A stretch of 47,467 bases of DNA from an uncultured Clostridia bacterium (GCA_947303185.1 CAMYXF010000014.1:1-47467); one strand, 5' to 3'; numbered from the stretch's first letter, positions 1-10,527 are shown. Translations and numbers: made by a program. The notes: generated by a model not told the origin, from the sequence alone.

Positions 1-1117
<1,117 letters not shown>

Positions 1118-1144
1118 CTAATTATTCATTTTGTAGACTGAAAG

Positions 1145-1163
1145 CTTAGGTATGAGAACCTAG
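1145..1163. promoter_or_regulatory. Inverted repeat in the gdhA leader
   Basis: An imperfect inverted repeat (CTTAGGT, six bases, ACCTAG) lies about 80 bases upstream of the gdhA start, between the likely promoter (around 1170-1210, TTGGAA and TACATA on the minus strand, weakly defined) and the RBS. It could be an operator or a small leader hairpin. There is no direct evidence for a protein that binds it. Confidence 0.3.
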
Positions 1164-1221
1164 TTTAAACCAATCGTTATGTATAGTATTACAAGATTTT
1201 TCCAATTTCAATAGGAAATTA

Positions 1222-1257
1222 AAAAATGAAAGTTCAGAAATTTGAACTTTCATTTTT
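1222..1257. terminator. Bidirectional rho-independent terminator
   Basis: Perfect 15-bp arms (1222-1236 and 1243-1257) around a 6-base loop, starting with an A-run and ending with a T-run, so it can work on either strand. It sits just after the stop of the minus-strand gene 1298-1777 and isolates gdhA from it. The GC content of the stem is low. Confidence 0.8.
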
Positions 1258-1297
1258 GGTATTACAATTATACTTTTTAGGTATGATAAGCTGTTAA

Positions 1298-1777
1298 TCA
1301 GGTACTAACTGTCATTTCAGTAACAGCAGTAGCTGAAGTTTGTGTCGTCCTGTCTTCAAAAGGATCGTTCTCGACTACTTCATCCCAGGAATCGATACCG
1401 AATATCTGAGCCATCTCTCCGTAGTTAACAAGGCCTGTTACTCTGTCTACCGCAATGAAAAGTATAAGGATGAATATTAATATAAGAAGACCTCTTCTTA
1501 TGATCATCATTCTTCTTTCCGCATTGAACTTCTCATCTACACGCTTCTTTGTTGTGTAACCTACGACAACATATACACGGCTGATGTCAGTACGCTTGGG
1601 GCGGTTGCGGTATTCTTTGATCTTACGCTTGAAGTAATTGACTACCCTTGAAGGAAGTCCCTTGATAAGTCTTACGGTAGCGCGGTAAGAGCAGCCCAAA
1701 AAATCGAGCAAAGCGCTACTCTTGCCATTACCTGTCTGGATGATATCCGAATTTCTGTCTTCCTGATTAACTGCCAT
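1298..1777 (-). CDS. Single-pass membrane protein of unknown function
   Basis: 159 residues. I do not recognise the family. The N-terminal ~90 residues are basic and probably cytoplasmic (KRKIKEYRNRPKR). A single strongly hydrophobic segment (LLILIFILILFIAV) lies at about residues 95-110, followed by an acidic, Thr-rich tail of about 45 residues that should be outside the cell. It lies 63 bases downstream of the sigma-like gene 1841-2440 and ends at a strong terminator, so the two may be co-transcribed. A TATAAT on the minus strand (1803-1798) could give it a promoter of its own. The ribosome binding site is weak (AGCAGG). Confidence 0.75.
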   Translation of the reverse strand: MAVNQEDRNSDIIQTGNGKSSALLDFLGCSYRATVRLIKGLPSRVVNYFKRKIKEYRNRPKRTDISRVYVVVGYTTKKRVDEKFNAERRMMIIRRGLLILIFILILFIAVDRVTGLVNYGEMAQIFGIDSWDEVVENDPFEDRTTQTSATAVTEMTVST

Positions 1778-1840
1778 ATTTTTACCTGCTAGAGGCGATT
1801 ATAGCATTGTTTACCATAAGTAAGAAGTGGCATTATAGCG

Positions 1841-2440
1841 TCATTTGCTTTTGCCCTTCTCCTCAGGATTCTCATCTCCCGGAGTAAAATACATGCTCGT
1901 CAGCATGTTTATCGCAACTGATTTGATCCTGTAAAAGGTAGCCCTGCTTATAAACAGATCATCGATTATTACGATCGGATCAAGTTTCTTATAGTAATAA
2001 AGATACATTAATCTTGAATACGGCAGCTGCATCGACAGCATCCTTTTCAAAAGGACAGCTGCCCTCCTTCTTCTCATGATGTTATTAACATAAGACTCTT
2101 CGAGCGACTCAACGAATTCATCGAAGCCTTCAGAGAAATCGATCATGACATCATTCATGTCGCCCTGTCCCCTTGGCTCGAAAACAGTATCCGATATCTT
2201 GCACGGCGAATAAAATCCGGCATAAAGATCCATGAGACTTACTTTCTGGTCTTCATATGCCTTGTTGATCTCACGGATAAGACGGTTCTCAACTTCAGGA
2301 CAGTCAGACAGATCGGTACAAAGATGGTTGAGCCTTGCATTGATAATGGCTCTAGCTTCTTCAAAGGAAGCTGCATTGTCCAAAGCGTCATCATAGCTGT
2401 TTGTGCGTTTTTTCTTTTTCTTCTTGTTACGTTCGTCCAT
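1841..2440 (-). CDS. Sigma-70 region 4-like helix-turn-helix protein
   Basis: 199 residues, starting after an AAGGAG site with 6-base spacing. The lysine-rich N-terminus (DERNKKKKKKR) is followed by a helical body, and residues about 145-185 have the pattern of a sigma region 4 or ArpU/RinA-type HTH (SRLMYLYYY, then DDLFISRATFYRIKSVAI). There is no region 2, so it is unlikely to be a complete sigma factor; it may be a regulator or a transcription accessory protein. It is transcribed divergently from lexA with only 97 bases between the starts, so its promoter region overlaps the LexA box. A role in DNA damage is therefore possible but unproven. Confidence 0.65.
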   Translation of the reverse strand: MDERNKKKKKKRTNSYDDALDNAASFEEARAIINARLNHLCTDLSDCPEVENRLIREINKAYEDQKVSLMDLYAGFYSPCKISDTVFEPRGQGDMNDVMIDFSEGFDEFVESLEESYVNNIMRRRRAAVLLKRMLSMQLPYSRLMYLYYYKKLDPIVIIDDLFISRATFYRIKSVAINMLTSMYFTPGDENPEEKGKSK

Positions 2441-2468
2441 AGCAAACTCCTTTATTAAATTTCAAACT

Positions 2469-2480
2469 GAACAATTGTTT
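2469..2480. promoter_or_regulatory. Putative LexA (SOS) operator
   Basis: GAACAATTGTTT matches the Gram-positive SOS box pattern GAAC-N4-GTTC with one mismatch. Its last two bases are the first two of the lexA -35 box, so bound LexA would block its own promoter. The same site lies in front of the divergent gene 1841-2440. Confidence 0.75.
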
Positions 2481-2506
2481 GACACAATTGAAAAGAATGA
2501 TATTAT
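2479..2506 (+). promoter_or_regulatory. lexA promoter (SigA type)
   Basis: TTGACA at 2479-2484 and TATTAT at 2501-2506 with a 16-base spacer, followed by a GGAGGA ribosome binding site at 2526-2531, six bases before the lexA ATG. The -35 overlaps the LexA operator. Confidence 0.8.
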
Positions 2507-2537
2507 TAACTTAGAAAATATGTTTGGAGGATAGTTT

Positions 2538-3191
2538 ATGCAGTCCGGCGACAAAACAATTGAACGCGTTTATAACTATTTATGCGACTATATCAGTAAG
2601 AATCAGATCTCGCCTTCGGTTCGCGATATTTGTGCAGGCGTCGGTCTAAAATCAACTTCCTCAGTTCATACGTATCTTAAGCAGCTCGACAGTCTTGGCA
2701 GGATCGAATACAGACCAGGACTTCGAAGAGCCATCGTTATCAAGCAGAATTCTAACAGCACAGAACAGGATTTCTCCGATTCTGCAAGCGTTACTGAGCT
2801 TAATGATTACCGCAACATTCCTGTTGTCGGTAAGATCACTGCCGGAATTCCTATCCTTGCTTATGAGAATTACACTGATTCATTCCCTGTCGGAAAATCC
2901 ATTATCGGAGATTCAGAAGCATTCATGCTTAAAGTCAGCGGTAACAGTATGATCAATGCTCACATTCTTGACGGCGATCTCATCATTGTCCGTAAGCAGA
3001 ACACTTGTGACGAAGGCGACATCATCGCTGCTTTGATCGATGATGAAGCTACAGTTAAGCGTTTTGGGAAAAAGAACGGAATCCCTTATCTGTTCCCTGA
3101 AAATGATGCCTATTCGCCGATTCCGTTTAATACAGAAGGTTGCAGAATTCTCGGCAAGGTAGTTGGTTTACATCGATATACAATTGATTAA
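2538..3191 (+). CDS. lexA: LexA SOS repressor / self-cleaving protease
   Basis: 217 residues, the usual length. The N-terminal winged helix (residues 5-65, with SPSVRDICAGVGLKSTSSVH) binds operator DNA, and the C-terminal S24 peptidase domain begins near residue 93. The self-cleavage bond is A102-G103 (TAGIP). The catalytic serine is S137 in SGNSM and the general-base lysine is K174 in ATVKRF. RecA filaments on single-stranded DNA trigger cleavage, which derepresses SOS genes. The gene is probably autoregulated through the operator at 2469-2480. It stands alone and ends at a hairpin terminator shared with the convergent miaA. Confidence 0.96.
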   Translation: MQSGDKTIERVYNYLCDYISKNQISPSVRDICAGVGLKSTSSVHTYLKQLDSLGRIEYRPGLRRAIVIKQNSNSTEQDFSDSASVTELNDYRNIPVVGKITAGIPILAYENYTDSFPVGKSIIGDSEAFMLKVSGNSMINAHILDGDLIIVRKQNTCDEGDIIAALIDDEATVKRFGKKNGIPYLFPENDAYSPIPFNTEGCRILGKVVGLHRYTID

Positions 3192-3334
3192 CTACCCCCT
3201 TTCTGCATGGGCCCAACGTTTTTAATTTAATTATCGTTGCTGACAGCGTATTTTCAAGTAAAATTACCGGTTCAAACAAAAGTTGATACTAGTCTTGAAA
3301 TTTTCCTTATTATATCAAGTCAGTTTGATACATT

Positions 3335-3364
3335 AAAGTGCTGAAATCCTATTTTCAGCACTTT
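3335..3364. terminator. Bidirectional terminator between lexA and miaA
   Basis: Perfect 12-bp arms AAAGTGCTGAAA (3335-3346) and TTTCAGCACTTT (3353-3364) with a 6-base loop. On the plus strand it is followed by a T-run and serves lexA. On the minus strand it begins two bases after the miaA stop and serves the mia-mut operon. Bases 3192-3334 before it hold no gene I can support. Confidence 0.88.
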
Positions 3365-3365
3365 T

Positions 3366-4319
3366 TTATTTGCATTGTTCTAAAACTATTTTGGAATTCT
3401 TTTCCGGAGCATCAGGCTTAATGCAGATTACGTCATCACCCATGCTTCTAAGCCATGTGAGCTGGCGCTTTGCGTAGTGTCTTGTGCCGATCCTAATTCT
3501 GTCGGCAGCTTCATCCAAAGACTCTTCACCCTCAAGGTATTTGAGCATTTCTTTGTAACCTATTGCCTGCCAGCATGTAGACTTTCTGTCCACACCGGAT
3601 TCGAGAAGCATCTTCGCTTCATCAACAATACCGTTTTCGATCATGATGCCTACGCGCTTATTGATCCTGTCGTAGAGCACGTCCCTGTCCCAGTCGATCA
3701 TGAAAACCTTAAAAGGATATTCAGGACCTTTTTGTTTTGAGCGCTTATTTTTCTCAGTAAAAGTGATGCCCAATGCCTTGTGTACGGCAAGCGCTCTTAT
3801 AACGCGTCTGGTGTTGTTGGGATGGATCATCTTTGCTGCTTCAGGATCTTCTTCCATAAGCCTTGCATATAAAGACTCTATTCCCTTTTCAGCAAATTCA
3901 GCTTCAAGCTCTTTTGTAGCCTCAAGTTCAGCTTCTTCATCACCTGTTCCGTAATCAAGACCATATAAAAGTGATGAGATATACTGGCCTGTGCCGCCGC
4001 ATACAACGGGCAGCTTGCCTCTTTCAAGAATATCTTTGATTATCGGCAGAGCCGTGTTGAGATAATCGTAAACAGAGAAATCCGTTCCGGGTTCTATGAT
4101 ATCGGTAAGATAATGAGGAACGTTGCCGATCTCTTCTTTGCTGTCTTTTGCAGTACCGACATCAAGACCTTTATAGATCTGCATGGAATCGGCACAGACG
4201 AGTTCGCCGTCTGCCTGTCTGCAGATCTCAAGAGCAAGCGCGCTCTTGCCGCTCGCGGTAGGTCCTGCGATTATCGGGATATATGAATATATGCCTTTTA
4301 TAGGGAACAGATTATCCAT
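3366..4319 (-). CDS. miaA: tRNA dimethylallyltransferase
   Basis: 317 residues, normal length. Transfers the dimethylallyl group from DMAPP to N6 of A37 in tRNAs that read codons starting with U; its product is the substrate of MiaB, encoded first in the same operon. The P-loop GPTASGKS is at residues 19-26. DSMQIYKGLDVGTAK, the conserved phosphate-binding and tRNA-contact segment, and CGGTGQYISSLLYG follow in the expected order. Its ATG overlaps the mutL stop by one base (TGATG), indicating translational coupling. Last gene of the operon, ending at the terminator 3335-3364. Confidence 0.97.
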   Translation of the reverse strand: MDNLFPIKGIYSYIPIIAGPTASGKSALALEICRQADGELVCADSMQIYKGLDVGTAKDSKEEIGNVPHYLTDIIEPGTDFSVYDYLNTALPIIKDILERGKLPVVCGGTGQYISSLLYGLDYGTGDEEAELEATKELEAEFAEKGIESLYARLMEEDPEAAKMIHPNNTRRVIRALAVHKALGITFTEKNKRSKQKGPEYPFKVFMIDWDRDVLYDRINKRVGIMIENGIVDEAKMLLESGVDRKSTCWQAIGYKEMLKYLEGEESLDEAADRIRIGTRHYAKRQLTWLRSMGDDVICIKPDAPEKNSKIVLEQCK

Positions 4320-6259
4320 CAGACTATTCTCTTAAAGTTCTTCTCGTAGTCTTTCTTTGAGACCGTGAAGAAAGTCGGTCTTCCGTGAGCGCAGTGATAA
4401 GGATCTTCAAGCTTAGAAAGCTTTTCGATTAAAGCCATCGCTTCCTGCTGCGTTATCTTATCGCCTGCTCTTATTGCGGCCTTACATGCAGTTGTCTGGA
4501 TAAGCTGGTACCAGATCTCTGACTTGGAAGGAACCTCACGCTTAAGATCATTAAGGATCGCGCTGAATACTTCAGACTGTTTTCCGGCTTTTCCGAGAGG
4601 AACGGTTCTTACTGCGATCTGTCTGTCGCCCAAAAGTTCAAGTTCAAAACCGTTCTCTTTGAAGCGGTCGATCTTATCTTCTACAAAGCTGTAGTCTTCC
4701 CATGAGAGCGTAAGTATCTGGGGAGAAAGAACCTGCTCAACAGCAGGCGCAACGCCCGGTTTTTTCTTTACCATGAATTCTTCATAAAGAACTCTCTCAT
4801 GTGCAGCGTGCTGGTCAACGATAAAGCAGACATCCTCATTCTGAAGGATGATGTATGTCGAGAAAATAATGCCGACAAAATCTGCTGCAGCAAGTCTGTC
4901 GATGTCGGTAATCGTCCTGTTCTCTGCTACGTCTTCAATGATTGCAGGAGCAGGCATTTCAGGCTCGCTCGAAAACGCGGGAACCACTTCAGCAGGAGCC
5001 TGTTCTTCAACAGTCTTAGGCTCGTCAGGAGTCTCCTTCAAAGCTTCAAGATCAGGCTTGAAATCAGATAATATCTGAAGCAGTTTATTTGCTGCAGCAG
5101 GATCTCCCTGCTGGCTGTTTCCGAGTTTATGGGATGCGGTTGAAGCAGCAGGTGTTGAAGCTGCTTTTGAAGCAGTTGCTGATGCGGAGAAATCGTATCT
5201 CAGCTGTGTTCCGGTATTGGTATCCTCTTCTTCCTTCGAAGCTATACCTCCGAACAGAGTTCCTGCTTCACCGCTCTTGTTAAGCGCATCTTTAATGCCG
5301 TGGTATACGAGTCTGAAGATGTCGCCGTCATTGCTGAACTTTACTTCGCTCTTCTGCGGATGAACGTTAACGTCGACAGTTCCGGGTTCGCAGTAGATCA
5401 TGAGGAAACAGATGGGGAACTTATTCTTCATTACCGCATTCTTATATGCCTCATCAATAGCTGCAGATACAGTCTTGCTATGGATGAGTCTTCCATTTAC
5501 ATATACGACCTGAAGACCTCTGTTGCCTCTAACAAAAGAAGTTATTCCGGTAAAGCCTTCGATCCTTCCGCCTTCATACTTGAAACTTACGGGGACCAGA
5601 GCTTTGGCGGTCTCTTTACCGTATACGGCATATACTGCATCAAACGCGGAACCGTTACCCGGTGTGGTAAACAAAACGGATCCGTCCTTGATAAGTTTTA
5701 TTGATATCTCGGGTGCGATAACGGCGATCTTTTCGATGAGTCCCGTTATGTACATTCCCTCTGTCGAATCTTTCTTGAGGAACTTATATCTTGCGGGAAG
5801 ATTCTTAAAAAGATTCCTTACCTCAACAGTGGTTCCGGTGCTTGCAGCGTTCTCGAAAACGCCTTTGAGCGAACCGTCTTCATAGACAACTTTGGTTCCT
5901 TCATTCTCACCCTTAAGACATGTCGTGAGAGTTACGTCAGAACAAGCGGCAATGGAAGCCAATGCCTCGCCTCTGAATCCGTTTGTTGAAAGAGAATAGA
6001 TATCTTCGATCGAATGAAGCTTGGATGTAGCATGGATGAGGAAAGCCTTCTCAGCGTCTTCCCTGTCCATACCGCAGCCGTCGTCAGTTACGCGGATAAG
6101 AGATATTCCGCCGCCTGCAAACTCTACGGTGATCCTCGTGGCTCCGCTGTCTATTGCGTTATCAATAAGCTCTTTGACAACGGAAACGGGACGCTCAATA
6201 ACCTCGCCTGCCTTGATGGCATTGGCGGTCTTGGTATCTAATATATTAATCCTGCCCAA
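4319..6259 (-). CDS. mutL: DNA mismatch repair endonuclease MutL
   Basis: 646 residues. The N-terminal GHKL ATPase has ELIDNAIDSGA (motif I), DDGCGM (motif II) and NGFRGEALASI (motif III). A Ser/Ala-rich linker (about residues 350-440) leads to the C-terminal dimerisation domain. The metal-dependent nicking motif DQHA-x2-E-x4-E is intact at residues 482-493, and the zinc-site pieces ACKAAIRAGD and CAHGRPTFF are also present, so this is the endonuclease type found in bacteria without MutH. The gene overlaps mutS by 14 bases and miaA by one. Confidence 0.97.
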   Translation of the reverse strand: MGRINILDTKTANAIKAGEVIERPVSVVKELIDNAIDSGATRITVEFAGGGISLIRVTDDGCGMDREDAEKAFLIHATSKLHSIEDIYSLSTNGFRGEALASIAACSDVTLTTCLKGENEGTKVVYEDGSLKGVFENAASTGTTVEVRNLFKNLPARYKFLKKDSTEGMYITGLIEKIAVIAPEISIKLIKDGSVLFTTPGNGSAFDAVYAVYGKETAKALVPVSFKYEGGRIEGFTGITSFVRGNRGLQVVYVNGRLIHSKTVSAAIDEAYKNAVMKNKFPICFLMIYCEPGTVDVNVHPQKSEVKFSNDGDIFRLVYHGIKDALNKSGEAGTLFGGIASKEEEDTNTGTQLRYDFSASATASKAASTPAASTASHKLGNSQQGDPAAANKLLQILSDFKPDLEALKETPDEPKTVEEQAPAEVVPAFSSEPEMPAPAIIEDVAENRTITDIDRLAAADFVGIIFSTYIILQNEDVCFIVDQHAAHERVLYEEFMVKKKPGVAPAVEQVLSPQILTLSWEDYSFVEDKIDRFKENGFELELLGDRQIAVRTVPLGKAGKQSEVFSAILNDLKREVPSKSEIWYQLIQTTACKAAIRAGDKITQQEAMALIEKLSKLEDPYHCAHGRPTFFTVSKKDYEKNFKRIV

Positions 6260-8978
6260 CGTCTTCCTCCGAGCACTTCTGCTTCAACTCATAGAGAATG
6301 TTCATTGCTTCAATAGGCGTAAGTCTTGTCGGATCGAGTTCTCTTAACGTCTGACGGATCTTGTCTTCCTTGCGGTAAACAACGTTGTCTGGATTAAAGA
6401 AAGATTCCTGGCCGGGCATTACTTCAGTGGAGAGTTCCTCATCACTGTTCATGTTCTCGCGGTTACCCTTAACCTTGAACTTTCCGATCCTCTCAAGCTC
6501 TGAAAGGATTGCCTTTGAACGGAGCAAAACATCAGAAGGAAGTCCTGCAAGTCTTGCAACCTCAATACCGTAGCTGTCAGACGTTCCACCTGAAGAGATC
6601 TTATGAAGGAACGTTACGCTGTCGCCTTCTTCCTTGACCTCAACGTGATTGTTATATACGCCGCGGTTAAGACGCTCGAGCTGGTTAAGCTCGTGATAAT
6701 GCGTCGCGAAAATAGTTCTGCTGTAAAGAATATTCGGATCGATGATGTACTCAATAACAGCCCACGCAATGGAGAGTCCGTCGTATGTGCTGGTGCCTCT
6801 TCCGACTTCATCAAGGAGCAGTAAGCTCTTACGTGTAGCGTTCTTAAGGATGTAAGATACTTCCCTCATCTCGACCATGAATGTTGACTGTCCGGTTGAG
6901 ATATCATCGGATGCACCGATTCTTGTAAAGATGTGATCTACTAATCCAATCTTAGCACTAGCGGCAGGAACAAAAGATCCTATCTGCGCCATGAGAACGA
7001 TAAGAGCTGTCTGTCTCATGAATGTTGACTTACCGGCCATGTTAGGACCTGTAAGGACCATGAGTCTCTTTTCTTCGTCCATTGTGATGTCGTTGGGAAC
7101 GAATGACTCGTGGGAAGATCTCATCATCTGTTCGACAACAGGATGTCTTCCGTCCTTGATATCGATGACTTCTGAATCGTCGATTGAAGGCTTAACGTAA
7201 TTCTCCACTTCGGCGAGCTCAGCCAAAGAAGTGATGACGTCTGTCTGTGCGATGGAACGCGCGGTATCAAAAAGCTTCTGGGATACGGCTGATACCTTCT
7301 CCCTTACTTCAGTAAACAGTTCATACTCCAAAGCGATACGGCGTGATGAAGCTGAAACGATCTTATCTTCGAGTTCCTTGATCTGGGGAGTAATGTAACG
7401 CTCGTTATTTACGAGAGTCTGCTTTCTTACATACTCTTCAGGAACCTTGTCAGACTGGCTTCTCGGGATATCGATAAAGTATCCGAACACCTTGTTGTAA
7501 CCGATCTTGAGAGTCTTGATACCGGTCCTCTCACGCTCGTTATTCTCAAGCTGGAGAATGTATTCTTTTGCATTCTTTGCAAGGTCGTAAAGCTCATCGC
7601 ACTCTGCGTTATATCCGCGCTTAATGATGTCGCCGTCTTTAACCGTAACGGGAGCATCTTCATTGATGGACTTTTCGAGAAGTTCGCAGATATCCGTAAG
7701 AGGATCCATTGAATTCTTGATTTCTTTAAACATGCCCTTGCTGAATTCTTCCAATCCCTCTCTTACAAAAGGAATCTTGCGCAAAGAGTTTCTCAATGCC
7801 AAAAGGTCTCTGGCGTTACAAGTTCCGAGAGAGACCTTACCTGAAAGACGCTCAATATCGTAAAGGCCTGACAGACCTTCAATGATCTGCTGGCGCGCCA
7901 TGTATTTTTCTTTTGCTTCTTCAACGGCATCAAGTCTTCTGTTGATAGCCTTAACGTTGATAAGAGGCTCTTCTACCCACTTGCGGAGAAGTCTTGCGCC
8001 CATAGAAGTCTTGGTCCTGTCGATTGCCCAGAGGAGCGAACCTCTCTTCTGCTTTGTCCTGATGGTTGAAGTGAGCTCTAAGCCAGTACGTGTAGCAATG
8101 TCGAGCTCCATAGTATCGGAGATCTTGTAGCATCTGACTACGTCCAAGTATGTGACCTTATCGGTCTGTGTCTCTTCAGCGTAAAGGATGAGAGCCGCGC
8201 ATGCGCAGAACATCATCTCGGGATTGGTAAAGAGCTTTGCATCCTGGACAGCAGCACCGCTGTTCCTGAAAAGGCTTTCAGAGAAATCCCTGTCATTACG
8301 GCGTGTCAGGGCGATATCAGTACCTGTCCTGATTGCTGAAAGTTCGGGAGTGCCCTCAAAGTTTGAGTTGTAGATGATCTCTGACGGAGAATACTTGCCG
8401 ATAAGGTTTATCAGGTGCTCACCGTTATCCGTAAGAGTCAGCTGTGTAGCTTCGAAATCACCTGTCGAGATATCGGCGCATGCAACACCGAACTGTGAAC
8501 CTACGCAGTAAATACTCATCAGGAAGTTGTTCTTACGATCTTCAAGTCCGCCCGACTCGGTAATGGTACCGGGCGTAAGGATCTTGATAATGCCTCTTTT
8601 TACAAGGCCTGTGGCAACCGAAGGATCTTCAAGCTGCTCGCAGATTGCAACCTTATAACCTGCCTGGACAAGCCTGTTGGCATAGGTCGAATATGCATGG
8701 AAAGGAATGCCGCACATCGGTGCTCTGTAACCTGAACCGCAGTCTCTTCTCGTGAGCGCGAGTTCAAGAATCTTTGCAGCCTTTACGGCATCATCGAAAA
8801 ACATCTCGTAGAAGTCGCCGAGTCTGTATAAAAGGAACGAATCCTCGCACTTTGCCTTCATCTCGGCATAGTGCTGCATCATGGGAGAGAGCTCTTCAGC
8901 CTTAAGGTCTGAAAGGCTCATCGGGAACTGGCCGGCTGCTTTTACGTTATTCTCATCAAATCCGTTGTTATCTGCCAT
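6246..8978 (-). CDS. mutS: DNA mismatch recognition protein MutS
   Basis: 910 residues from the chosen start. Recognises mismatches and recruits MutL. The mismatch-binding wedge is in the N-terminal domain (RLGDFYEMFFDDA), followed by connector, core and clamp domains. The ATPase has the Walker A motif GPNMAGKST beginning at G644, Walker B LLLLDEVGRGTS, and FATHYHEL. Two in-frame ATGs exist, at 8984 (forming ATGA with the miaB stop) and 8978. The GGGAG ribosome binding site is 1 base from the first and 7 from the second, so I chose 8978. The C-terminal tail near residue 870 carries the usual MutL-contact and tetramerisation region. Confidence 0.96.
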   Translation of the reverse strand: MADNNGFDENNVKAAGQFPMSLSDLKAEELSPMMQHYAEMKAKCEDSFLLYRLGDFYEMFFDDAVKAAKILELALTRRDCGSGYRAPMCGIPFHAYSTYANRLVQAGYKVAICEQLEDPSVATGLVKRGIIKILTPGTITESGGLEDRKNNFLMSIYCVGSQFGVACADISTGDFEATQLTLTDNGEHLINLIGKYSPSEIIYNSNFEGTPELSAIRTGTDIALTRRNDRDFSESLFRNSGAAVQDAKLFTNPEMMFCACAALILYAEETQTDKVTYLDVVRCYKISDTMELDIATRTGLELTSTIRTKQKRGSLLWAIDRTKTSMGARLLRKWVEEPLINVKAINRRLDAVEEAKEKYMARQQIIEGLSGLYDIERLSGKVSLGTCNARDLLALRNSLRKIPFVREGLEEFSKGMFKEIKNSMDPLTDICELLEKSINEDAPVTVKDGDIIKRGYNAECDELYDLAKNAKEYILQLENNERERTGIKTLKIGYNKVFGYFIDIPRSQSDKVPEEYVRKQTLVNNERYITPQIKELEDKIVSASSRRIALEYELFTEVREKVSAVSQKLFDTARSIAQTDVITSLAELAEVENYVKPSIDDSEVIDIKDGRHPVVEQMMRSSHESFVPNDITMDEEKRLMVLTGPNMAGKSTFMRQTALIVLMAQIGSFVPAASAKIGLVDHIFTRIGASDDISTGQSTFMVEMREVSYILKNATRKSLLLLDEVGRGTSTYDGLSIAWAVIEYIIDPNILYSRTIFATHYHELNQLERLNRGVYNNHVEVKEEGDSVTFLHKISSGGTSDSYGIEVARLAGLPSDVLLRSKAILSELERIGKFKVKGNRENMNSDEELSTEVMPGQESFFNPDNVVYRKEDKIRQTLRELDPTRLTPIEAMNILYELKQKCSEEDVGQD

Positions 8979-8980
8979 GC

Positions 8981-10444
8981 TCATTCTCCCTTCAGGCTGA
9001 TGAGCACGCCGTCAACGGAATAAGGTCTTGCATGGTCGATCCTGACCTCGCAGAGCCTGCCTTCAAGCATATCAGGGCCGATCTCAATACCGAGATCAGA
9101 AGGGATCGTAAAGTTGACCAGATGATTTGTTATGGTTCTTCCGGAGAAGGTCATGTCACCCGCCTTGCTGATGCCTTCGATAAGAACTTCATAAGTCTTG
9201 CCTACAAGTCTTGCATTGGACTCTTCAGCAAAACGGTTTGTATATTCAGTAAGTCTTCCGAATCTTTCCGTTACTACATCCTGAGGGATCTGGTCAGGGA
9301 AAGATGCGGCCTTTGTACCGGGTCTCGGTGAATACTGGAAAGTGAATGCAGCATCGAACTTTGCCTTATCAACGGCTACGAGAGTCTGCTCAAAGTCTTC
9401 TTCCGTCTCACCAGGGAATCCTACGATAATGTCTGTTGTAAGCGATCCGCCTTCAACCTGTGTTCTGAACTTATCAACTATCTCAAGGAATCTGTCAATC
9501 GTGTAAGGGCGGTTCATGTCCTTTAAGACTTTGTCTGAACCGGACTGCATTGCCAGATGGAGGTGCTTTTCGACATTGGGCCTTGTAGCCATTATCTCGA
9601 TTACCTCATCGGAAAGGTCCTTGGGGTGCGAAGACATGAATCTTACTCTTGAAAATTCCTTGAAGTCAGATGCCGCTCTTAAGATATCGGCAAATGTCTT
9701 TCCGCCTTCTCCCTTGTAGGAATTGACGTTCTGGCCCAGAAGCATGACTTCCTTATAGCCCTTGGAGGCGAGGTCAGCCAATTCTCTTACGATCTCGTCG
9801 AAATCTCTTGATCTCTCCCTGCCTCTTGCATAAGGAACGATGCAGTAAGAACAGAAGTTATTGCAGCCGTACATGATGGGTACGAGCGCCCTGAACTTTC
9901 TCTTTCTGTCGATTGGGAAAAAGCTGTCTTCTGCAATATAGTCGTCAGCAGAGATATTTACCATCTGCTTCTTGTCCCTTATCGAATCTCTAAGAAGGAC
10001 CGGGAATCTGTGTATCTGCTGGGGATCGAAAACAAGATCCACGTAAGGAAATGATTTCTTGATCTTAGCAACGTTCTCCGGCACCTTCATCATGCAGCCG
10101 CATACGGCGATGATGACATCCCTGTCGCTCTTCTTGAGCGACTTGAAAACGCCAAGGTTGCCGAACAGGTGTCTGTCGGCATTCTCTCTTACCGAGCATG
10201 TATTGAAAACGATGACGTCGGCAGCTTCAAGCTCTCCGCCGGAAGATTCCTTAAGTCCCATCGAAGATAACATTCCGGTGATCTTCTCGGAATCTGATTC
10301 ATTGAGCTGGCATCCGTATGTCAGCACGTTATATGTTAAAGCTCTTCCCTTGCGGGCTCCCAAAGAAGAGAAATACTCACTGAGTTCTGATACCGCAGAG
10401 TCAAAGTCGAGCTTATCTTTATCTGTAGTCTTTATAATTGCCAT
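8981..10444 (-). CDS. miaB: tRNA-2-methylthio-N6-dimethylallyladenosine synthase
   Basis: 487 residues. Radical-SAM methylthiotransferase that adds a 2-methylthio group to i6A37 of tRNA, the step after MiaA. The N-terminal UPF0004 domain has its three auxiliary-cluster cysteines (C45 in TYGCQLN, C83 in NTCSVRENA, C117 in CGCM). The radical SAM cluster is C194-x3-C198-x2-C201 in CNNFCSYC, and a C-terminal TRAM domain (about residues 410-480) binds tRNA. It is the first gene of the miaB-mutS-mutL-miaA operon, with a TATAAT at 10477-10472 just upstream. Confidence 0.97.
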   Translation of the reverse strand: MAIIKTTDKDKLDFDSAVSELSEYFSSLGARKGRALTYNVLTYGCQLNESDSEKITGMLSSMGLKESSGGELEAADVIVFNTCSVRENADRHLFGNLGVFKSLKKSDRDVIIAVCGCMMKVPENVAKIKKSFPYVDLVFDPQQIHRFPVLLRDSIRDKKQMVNISADDYIAEDSFFPIDRKRKFRALVPIMYGCNNFCSYCIVPYARGRERSRDFDEIVRELADLASKGYKEVMLLGQNVNSYKGEGGKTFADILRAASDFKEFSRVRFMSSHPKDLSDEVIEIMATRPNVEKHLHLAMQSGSDKVLKDMNRPYTIDRFLEIVDKFRTQVEGGSLTTDIIVGFPGETEEDFEQTLVAVDKAKFDAAFTFQYSPRPGTKAASFPDQIPQDVVTERFGRLTEYTNRFAEESNARLVGKTYEVLIEGISKAGDMTFSGRTITNHLVNFTIPSDLGIEIGPDMLEGRLCEVRIDHARPYSVDGVLISLKGE

Positions 10445-10471
10445 TTACTGCTCCATTTCGTAACCTTGCTA

Positions 10472-10477
10472 ATTATA
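10472..10477 (-). promoter_or_regulatory. -10 box for the miaB-mutS-mutL-miaA operon
   Basis: TATAAT read on the minus strand, 28 bases before the miaB start. No good -35 at 16-18 bases (the region is A-rich). Back to back with the dacA promoter. Confidence 0.6.
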
Positions 10478-10527
10478 CAGTAAATCGCTTTATATTTTTA
10501 ATTTAAATTACACTAACGCGTTTTTAT

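Noticed and set aside
1841..2440. Full ECF or alternative sigma factor
   Set aside because: Only a region-4-like HTH at the C-terminus is visible; there is no region 2 for -10 recognition.
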